Below are positions 51,923 through 56,432 of a stretch of DNA of 56,432 bases, piece by piece. The position numbers and the translations under genes were made by a program. Location of the stretch: contig JAUJOW010000005.1 in assembly GCA_030447445.1 (NCBI GenBank), forward strand, positions 39,621-96,052, in the 5' to 3' direction. The stretch's first letter is position 1; each line of letters begins with the position of its first letter. The stretch comes from Acidimicrobiales bacterium (GTDB lineage: Bacteria > Actinomycetota > Acidimicrobiia > Acidimicrobiales > Iamiaceae). Below the pieces are notes generated by a model that ran no database searches, had not been told where the DNA came from, and was given only the letters and a program-made list of their open reading frames with translations.

Positions 51923-53248
51923 ATGAGGCCAGGCGTCGGAACGAAGCGGCAGCTGGACCGCCAGATCCTGCGCTTGGCCGTCCCCGCCTTCCTCGCCCTG
52001 GTGGCCGAGCCGCTCTACGTGCTGGCCGACACCGCCGTGGTCGGCCACCTCGGCACCCCTCAGCTGGCCGGTCTCGGGGTGGCGTCGAGCGTGCTGCTCA
52101 CCGGTTACGCCCTGTTCGTCTTCCTCGCCTACGGCACGACCGGAACCGTCGCACGGCTGCTCGGGGCGGGCCGGCACGCCGAGGCCGCCCGCCAGGCCGT
52201 GCAGGGCCTGTGGCTGGCCCTGGGTCTGGCCGTGGTGGTGGGCGGGCTGTTGTTCGTGGCCGCTCCAGCGGTGGTCGAGGTCCTCGGCGCCGACGGGGCG
52301 GTGCGCACCAACGCCCTGGTCTACCTCCGCATCAGCCTGTTCGGCCTCCCCGCCCTCTTCCTCACCATGGCCGGCACCGGCTACCTGCGGGGTCTGCAGG
52401 ACACCCGCACCCCCCTCGTGGTGGCGGTGGCGACCTCGGTGGTCAACCTGGCCCTGCAGCTCGTGCTCATCGAGGGCTTCGACCACGGCATCGGGGCGTC
52501 GGCCCTCTCGACCGTGCTGGCCCAGACCGGCGGGGCAGCGGTCTACCTGTGGCGGGTCGGCTCCGCCGCCCGCCGGCTCCAGGTGCCCGTCCGTCCCGAC
52601 GGTCCGGCCATCCGCCGCCTGGCCGTGATCGGGCGCGACCTCCTCATCCGCACCGCCGCGCTGCGGGTGTCGTTGCTGGCGGGCACCGCCGTCGCCACCC
52701 GCATCGGCACCGCCGACCTGGCCGCCCACCAGATCGCCTTCGAGCTGTGGAGCTTCCTCGCGCTGGCCCTCGACGCCGTGGCCATCGCCGGCCAGGCGCT
52801 CACCGGCCACGCCCTCGGCGCCGGCGACCCAGACGCCGCCCGGGCCGCTGGCCGCCGCATGGTCGAGTGGGGGATGGCCGCCGGGTTCTTCTTCGCCGTG
52901 CTCGTGGGGGCCTTGCGGCCCTGGCTCCCGGGCATCTTCAGCGGTGACCGCGAGGTGACGGCCCTGGCTGCCTTCCTCCTGTGGTGGGTGGCGGCGCTGC
53001 AACCGGTGAACGGCGTGGTGTTCGTGCTCGACGGCATCCTCATCGGGGCCGGTGACACCCGGTACCTGGCCGGGGCGATGGTGACATCGATGGCGACGTT
53101 CCTCGTGGCTGCCGGCGCCGTCGCCGTCACCGGGGTAGGCCTCGGTTGGCTGTGGGCCTCCCTCGGCATCCTCATGATCGCCCGCCTGGCCACCTTGCTG
53201 GCCCGCTTCAGCACGGGTGCCTGGGCCGTCCCCGGCGCCTCCCGTTGA
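51923..53248 (+). CDS. MATE-family efflux transporter (DinF subgroup)
   Basis: A 441-residue protein with twelve TM helices: RLAVPAFLALVAEPLYVLAD and TAVVGHLGTPQLAGLGVASS open the first half, and TMAGTGYLRGLQDTRTPLVV ends it. MATE proteins export cationic compounds using Na+ or H+ gradients. It is divergent from the SDR gene. Confidence 0.92.
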   Translation: MRPGVGTKRQLDRQILRLAVPAFLALVAEPLYVLADTAVVGHLGTPQLAGLGVASSVLLTGYALFVFLAYGTTGTVARLLGAGRHAEAARQAVQGLWLALGLAVVVGGLLFVAAPAVVEVLGADGAVRTNALVYLRISLFGLPALFLTMAGTGYLRGLQDTRTPLVVAVATSVVNLALQLVLIEGFDHGIGASALSTVLAQTGGAAVYLWRVGSAARRLQVPVRPDGPAIRRLAVIGRDLLIRTAALRVSLLAGTAVATRIGTADLAAHQIAFELWSFLALALDAVAIAGQALTGHALGAGDPDAARAAGRRMVEWGMAAGFFFAVLVGALRPWLPGIFSGDREVTALAAFLLWWVAALQPVNGVVFVLDGILIGAGDTRYLAGAMVTSMATFLVAAGAVAVTGVGLGWLWASLGILMIARLATLLARFSTGAWAVPGASR

Positions 53249-53291
53249 GGCGTACCGTACGCACACGAGTGCTCATCGACAGGAGATCCGC

Positions 53292-53771
53292 ATGGCCGTC
53301 CTCGAGAACACCCCAGTCGCCATCCTCCGCCACGAGCACGAGCTGCCCTTCGTCGACATCGGCGACGGCAGCACGCTGCAGCTCCTCCAGGCGGACCTGG
53401 CCAGCGGCATCTGGGTGGTGCGCAACCACTTCGCGCCGGGGACGACGATCCAGACCCACAAGCACACCGGGCCCGTGTTCGCGTTCACGCAGAAGGGCCG
53501 CTGGCACTACCTCGAGTACCCGGACGACCTCAACGTCGCTGGGTCCTACCTCTACGAGCCGGCGGGATCGGTCCACACCCTCCACGCACCCGAGGACAAC
53601 GGCGGCGTCACCGACGTGTGGTTCACCATCCACGGCGCCAACCTCAACCTCGACGCCGCGGGCGACGTGGAGCTGGTCATCGATGCCCACGGCATCCTGG
53701 CCTTCTACCGCGAGATGTGCGACCAACAGCACGGCGTGGCCGACCCACCGGTCGTGATCATCCAGGCCTGA
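53292..53771 (+). CDS. cupin-domain protein, ChrR/acetophenone-dioxygenase-like
   Basis: A 159-residue protein with one cupin. Metal-ligand histidines lie in TTIQTHKHTGPVFAFTQKG and SYLYEPAGSVHTLHAPE, with a Tyr in GRWHYLEYPDD. Similar proteins include 2,4'-dihydroxyacetophenone dioxygenase. ATG 53292 is chosen by AGGAG; the earlier open frame overlaps the MATE gene. The substrate is unknown. Confidence 0.85.
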   Translation: MAVLENTPVAILRHEHELPFVDIGDGSTLQLLQADLASGIWVVRNHFAPGTTIQTHKHTGPVFAFTQKGRWHYLEYPDDLNVAGSYLYEPAGSVHTLHAPEDNGGVTDVWFTIHGANLNLDAAGDVELVIDAHGILAFYREMCDQQHGVADPPVVIIQA

Positions 53772-53787
53772 TCGCCGGGTCTCGGCG

Positions 53788-54651
53788 TCACAATCGGAAG
53801 CGTGGCTCCCGCCGGCCACGGTGACCGCTGCCGTCGAGGACCATCAGCGACCCGGCGTCGGGCGAGGCGATCTCGACCCCGCCGATGCTGACGGCGATGG
53901 ACACGAAGAACAGGCGGTCGAGGTCGTCGCCGCCGAAGGTCACATCGCTCGGCAGCTCCACCTCGGTGTCGATGACCTCCTGGAGCCCGTCCGAGCTGTA
54001 CCGGGCGATCCTCCCCGAGCCGAGCACGCAGCTCCACACGCCGTCCTGGGCGTCGGCGCAGGCGCCGTCGGGCATCCCGCCGAGATCGCCGATATCGGCG
54101 AACACCGACCGCTGGCCGACGCTCCCGGTCGCCCCGTCGTAGGGGTAGGCGTACAGCACCGATGCCGGCGTGTCGGCGACCACGAGCGTGCGGTCTCCGT
54201 CACCGTCGAGGACGACGGGACCGTTGGCGTTGCCGATGCCGTCGTCGAGCTGGCGCCAGCCAGCGGCGGCGGAGTACCACCAGTACGAGCCGGGTCCGGG
54301 GGCGAGGTTCAGGGTGCCGGTGACCAGGTTGCCGTCGAGGTCGCCGTTGGCATCGTTGGCCCGGCCGCCCAGACCGTCCGGGTACGGCGACAGGAGCTCA
54401 GTGGTGCCGGCGTCGGGGTCCACCACGCGGAGACCGTCGTCGAGGGCGACGACCAACCGCCCGTCCTCGGCGAGCACCAGACCGGTCGGCAGGCTGGGCA
54501 TCGGCAACGATTGCAACGGAGGCTCGGCCGATTCGAGCCAGTGCAGGGTCTGCGCCGCGCAGTCGACGAAGTAGAGGCGCTGGCGGCGGTCGTCCCAGCG
54601 AAGGCTCTCCCCCCACGCCAGTGAGAAGTCACCGACCCGCGACCGTTCCAT
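53788..54651 (-). CDS. SMP-30/gluconolactonase-like beta-propeller
   Basis: A 287-residue protein. LAWGESLRWDDRRQRLYFVD is the first blade with the metal Glu, followed by GRANDANGDLDGNLVTGTLN (metal Asn/Asp), GNANGPVVLDGDGDRTLVV and GGMPDGACADAQDGVWSCVL. These Ca/Zn-dependent lactonases hydrolyse sugar lactones. ATG 54651 is selected; an upstream extension lacks propeller features. Confidence 0.87.
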   Translation of the reverse strand: MERSRVGDFSLAWGESLRWDDRRQRLYFVDCAAQTLHWLESAEPPLQSLPMPSLPTGLVLAEDGRLVVALDDGLRVVDPDAGTTELLSPYPDGLGGRANDANGDLDGNLVTGTLNLAPGPGSYWWYSAAAGWRQLDDGIGNANGPVVLDGDGDRTLVVADTPASVLYAYPYDGATGSVGQRSVFADIGDLGGMPDGACADAQDGVWSCVLGSGRIARYSSDGLQEVIDTEVELPSDVTFGGDDLDRLFFVSIAVSIGGVEIASPDAGSLMVLDGSGHRGRREPRFRL

Positions 54652-54780
54652 ACAGGCGGCATGTTTCCAAACACGAGCGGGGGCGCACAATCCACGGCCG
54701 AACCTTCAGCGAGGCCAACCTCCTCGAGCTGGCCGAGGGATATCCGGCTGGCCGCCCCGCCGGCCGAGCGACGGGCTGGG

Positions 54781-55803
54781 TCAAGGGCGCTCACCGGACA
54801 ACCGGTCGACCCATCGAGACGCCGCCAGGAGCGCACGCGCCTGTTGCCGCACCGCCGACGGCACCGACGCCGCCGGCGGTCGTTCGGTCACGGTCACGTC
54901 GTGCTCGGTGGGGACGAAGCCGCCCGGGCCACGGTGGAACTGCACCAGCCGGGCGCACTCGATGGCGGCGGCCGCCCATGTCGGGTCGACCCGGCGGAGA
55001 GCGGTCTGGAGCACCTGGGCGGCCATCCGCCCGAGGGCGTCGTCGGTCTGGTGGCGGTGGATCCGCCGGCCCAGGTCCACTTGGGCCAGCGCGTCCAATC
55101 CGTACCCGGTCACCACGTCGATGAGCATGCCGATCTCGACGCCGTAGCCCGACACGAACGGGATCGACTCCAACAGCTCCCGCCGCCCCCCGTACTCCCC
55201 GGAGAGGGGTTGGATGATGCCGGCCAGCTCGGGCCAGTACAGGTTGAGCACCGGCCGAGCGACCAGCTCGGTCACCCGGCCCCCGCCGGAGGGGGCGATG
55301 GTCCGGTCGGTCACCAACGGACGGTCGTAGAACGCCTTCACGTAGGCGACGGTCGGCTCGGTCAGGAGTGGCCCGAGCATGCCGGTCACGAAGGAGCTGC
55401 TGCTGACGTCCTCGAGGTCGGCATCGACGAAGAGCACGACGTCCCCGCTCGTGGCCAGCACCGACTTCCACAGCACGTCACCCTTGCCGGGGACGACTCC
55501 ATAGGGGGGGGCGACGTCCCGGGCGGCGACCACGGTGGCCCCGGCCTGTCGGGCGACGATCTCGGTGCGGTCGGTGGATCCGGAGTCCATGACCACCAGC
55601 TCGTCGATCAACGGCACATCGTCGACGAGCTCCCGGCGCAGGGTGGAGACGATGGCTCCGACCGTGCGCTCCTCGTCGAGCGCGGGGAGGACCACGCTCA
55701 GCGTCGAGCCCTGCGCCTCCTTCATGGCCAACAGCTCGGCTGCTGTCCATGCCGAGCCCACGTAGGTGCGACCAGTCAGGCCGGGTCTGGCCCCTTTGGA
55801 CAT
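54781..55803 (-). CDS. gpgS: glucosyl-3-phosphoglycerate synthase
   Basis: A 340-residue GT-A glycosyltransferase (GT81): LSVVLPALDEERTVGAIVST (nucleotide-binding), ELVVMDSGSTDRTEIVARQA, a DxD-type motif in DVVLFVDADLEDVSSSSFV, and FVSGYGVEIGMLIDVVTGYG. It transfers glucose from a nucleotide-sugar to 3-phosphoglycerate, the first step of glucosylglycerate synthesis, which feeds compatible solutes or methylglucose lipopolysaccharides. No gpgP phosphatase is adjacent. ATG 55803 follows CGGGGGATC. Confidence 0.9.
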   Translation of the reverse strand: MSKGARPGLTGRTYVGSAWTAAELLAMKEAQGSTLSVVLPALDEERTVGAIVSTLRRELVDDVPLIDELVVMDSGSTDRTEIVARQAGATVVAARDVAPPYGVVPGKGDVLWKSVLATSGDVVLFVDADLEDVSSSSFVTGMLGPLLTEPTVAYVKAFYDRPLVTDRTIAPSGGGRVTELVARPVLNLYWPELAGIIQPLSGEYGGRRELLESIPFVSGYGVEIGMLIDVVTGYGLDALAQVDLGRRIHRHQTDDALGRMAAQVLQTALRRVDPTWAAAAIECARLVQFHRGPGGFVPTEHDVTVTERPPAASVPSAVRQQARALLAASRWVDRLSGERP

Positions 55804-55920
55804 CCGGATCCCCCGAGGTGGTTCGGTGGGTCGACGCAGTTCCCGTCTCGGCAGGGAGCTGGGGTGCTCTACCCCGTCGCGGGGATTCCCAAGACTCCTG
55901 TGCAGAGCGGACCCGGGTGG

Positions 55921-56214
55921 CTACCGCTCGTCCTGGCGGGTCAGCAGGTGGGGGGCGACCCGGTCGACCAGGTCACGGACGGCCTTGATCCCGGGGTTGA
56001 CGAGCGCCTCGTCCCCGATGGCCACGGTGGGGACCGTCTCGTTGCCCCGGGCCACCGATCGCACGAAGGCGGCAGCGTCGCGGTCCTCCCAGATGTTCAG
56101 CTCCCGCACGGGCAGGCCGGCCTCGGCCAGTCGCATGCGGAGCATGGAGCAGAACGGGCAACTGGGCCGCCAGTAGAAGTCGACGGCATCGGCGCGGGTC
56201 GATTCGGTGGCCAC
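55921..56214 (-). CDS. glutaredoxin/mycoredoxin-like protein
   Basis: A 97-residue thioredoxin fold. DFYWRPSCPFCSMLRMRLAE carries CPFC, and ETVPTVAIGDEALVNP has the cis-Pro. The Trp before the redox motif is typical of mycoredoxin-1, which uses mycothiol. GTG 56214 is used; the gene lies 29 bp downstream of the phosphatase gene, suggesting an operon. Confidence 0.88.
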   Translation of the reverse strand: MATESTRADAVDFYWRPSCPFCSMLRMRLAEAGLPVRELNIWEDRDAAAFVRSVARGNETVPTVAIGDEALVNPGIKAVRDLVDRVAPHLLTRQDER

Positions 56215-56243
56215 GCTCGCACCAACCGGCCTCGAGGTCGGTG

Positions 56244-56432
56244 CTATTCCGTCGAGGCGAGAGCAGCGGCCAAGGTGTCCACGAGGTCGACCACCTCTCG
56301 CGCGCAGGCGGCGAAGGCGGCGCTGTCGCCGCCACCGGGATCGATGACCTCCTCCCACTGCTCGAGGGGTGTTCGAGCCAGGTCCAGCCTGGCCACCCGG
56401 TCGGTCAGTGCGCCCGTGGTGCCGGGCAGGTC
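56244..56432 (-). CDS. low-molecular-weight phosphatase/arsenate reductase, C-terminal part
   Basis: The frame runs off the right edge; 62 residues are visible. EVIDPGGGDSAAFAACAREV matches the DP(Y/A)GG acid-loop and final helix of low-molecular-weight protein-tyrosine phosphatases and arsenate-mycothiol transferases. The N-terminal CxxxxxR loop is outside the window. Its pairing with a mycoredoxin suggests arsenate reduction. Confidence 0.65.
   Translation of the reverse strand, partial: DLPGTTGALTDRVARLDLARTPLEQWEEVIDPGGGDSAAFAACAREVVDLVDTLAAALASTE

Noticed and set aside
54663-54672. GTTTCCAAAC dyad before the SMP-30-like gene as operator
   Set aside because: Short arms, a single copy and no neighbouring regulator; too weak to call.

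Overview
The window is 56 kb of very GC-rich bacterial chromosome. Several features point to an actinobacterium: an intact furA-type regulator next to a katG remnant, a YlbL-type PDZ/Lon protease and a UPF0182 protein, mycothiol-type enzymes, an F420/LLM oxidoreductase, a GpgS-type glycosyltransferase and many GTG starts. A deep-branching lineage such as Acidimicrobiia is plausible, but this is an inference from gene content, not a sequence match. Many genes carry a TANNNT box 6-8 nt before the start codon, which is the actinobacterial signature of leaderless mRNAs.

Layout. 1-1.4 kb: the left edge cuts an asparagine-synthetase-like (lasso-cyclase-like) gene that breaks off in a 42-bp hairpin repeat; a HEAT-repeat protein faces it. 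1.5-12.9 kb: an envelope block on the + strand with a PDZ-Lon protease, a large sensor histidine kinase, an overlapping FecR-like lipoprotein, a DivIVA-like coiled-coil protein with a phage-head-morphogenesis-like tail (apparent frameshift), and UPF0182. 13.0 kb: initiator tRNA-fMet with a clear promoter. 13.1-17.5 kb: a decayed stretch holding an IS481-family transposase remnant, intact furA with a recognisable operator, and a katG reading frame broken many times. 17.5-20.3 kb: a mycothiol-dependent-type enzyme divergent from a PadR regulator with twin palindromic operators, a channel-like membrane protein and a STAS protein. 20.4-23.1 kb: a znuA-znuC-znuB zinc uptake cluster with two matching Zur-like boxes. 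23.2-29.4 kb: DUF488, a broken class I HMG-CoA reductase, VOC proteins, an LLM oxidoreductase, CspA, a SHOCT-like small protein, hemerythrin and a PIG-L deacetylase.

29.5-37.9 kb: an FKBP lipoprotein, a HIT protein, a three-gene Rrf2/epimerase/membrane operon, a five-gene Asp23/AmaP envelope-stress operon, a small J-domain protein, a GAF-PP2C phosphatase tightly divergent from an MscS channel, and a His-rich membrane peptide. 37.9-44.8 kb: valS, a protein with a sigma-region-4-like domain tethered to the membrane, an MFS transporter and an acyl-CoA dehydrogenase with an upstream palindrome. 44.9-47.5 kb: a PIN-domain toxin with a long ribbon-helix-helix antitoxin, a hypothetical protein and a methyltransferase. 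47.5-56.4 kb: an FMN alpha-hydroxyacid oxidase, a PEP-utilising-enzyme-like protein lacking ATP-grasp, an alpha/beta hydrolase, SDR, MATE exporter, cupin, SMP-30-like lactonase, GpgS, a mycoredoxin-like protein and the C-terminus of a low-molecular-weight phosphatase/arsenate reductase at the right edge.

Themes are envelope maintenance and stress (histidine kinase, FecR lipoprotein, Asp23/AmaP, MscS, PP2C, FKBP) and metal/redox homeostasis (Fur, Zur-like sites, mycothiol enzymes). Reading-frame breaks concentrate in DivIVA, IS481, katG and HMG-CoA reductase. Many lie in C or G runs, so real decay and sequencing indels must be separated with reads.
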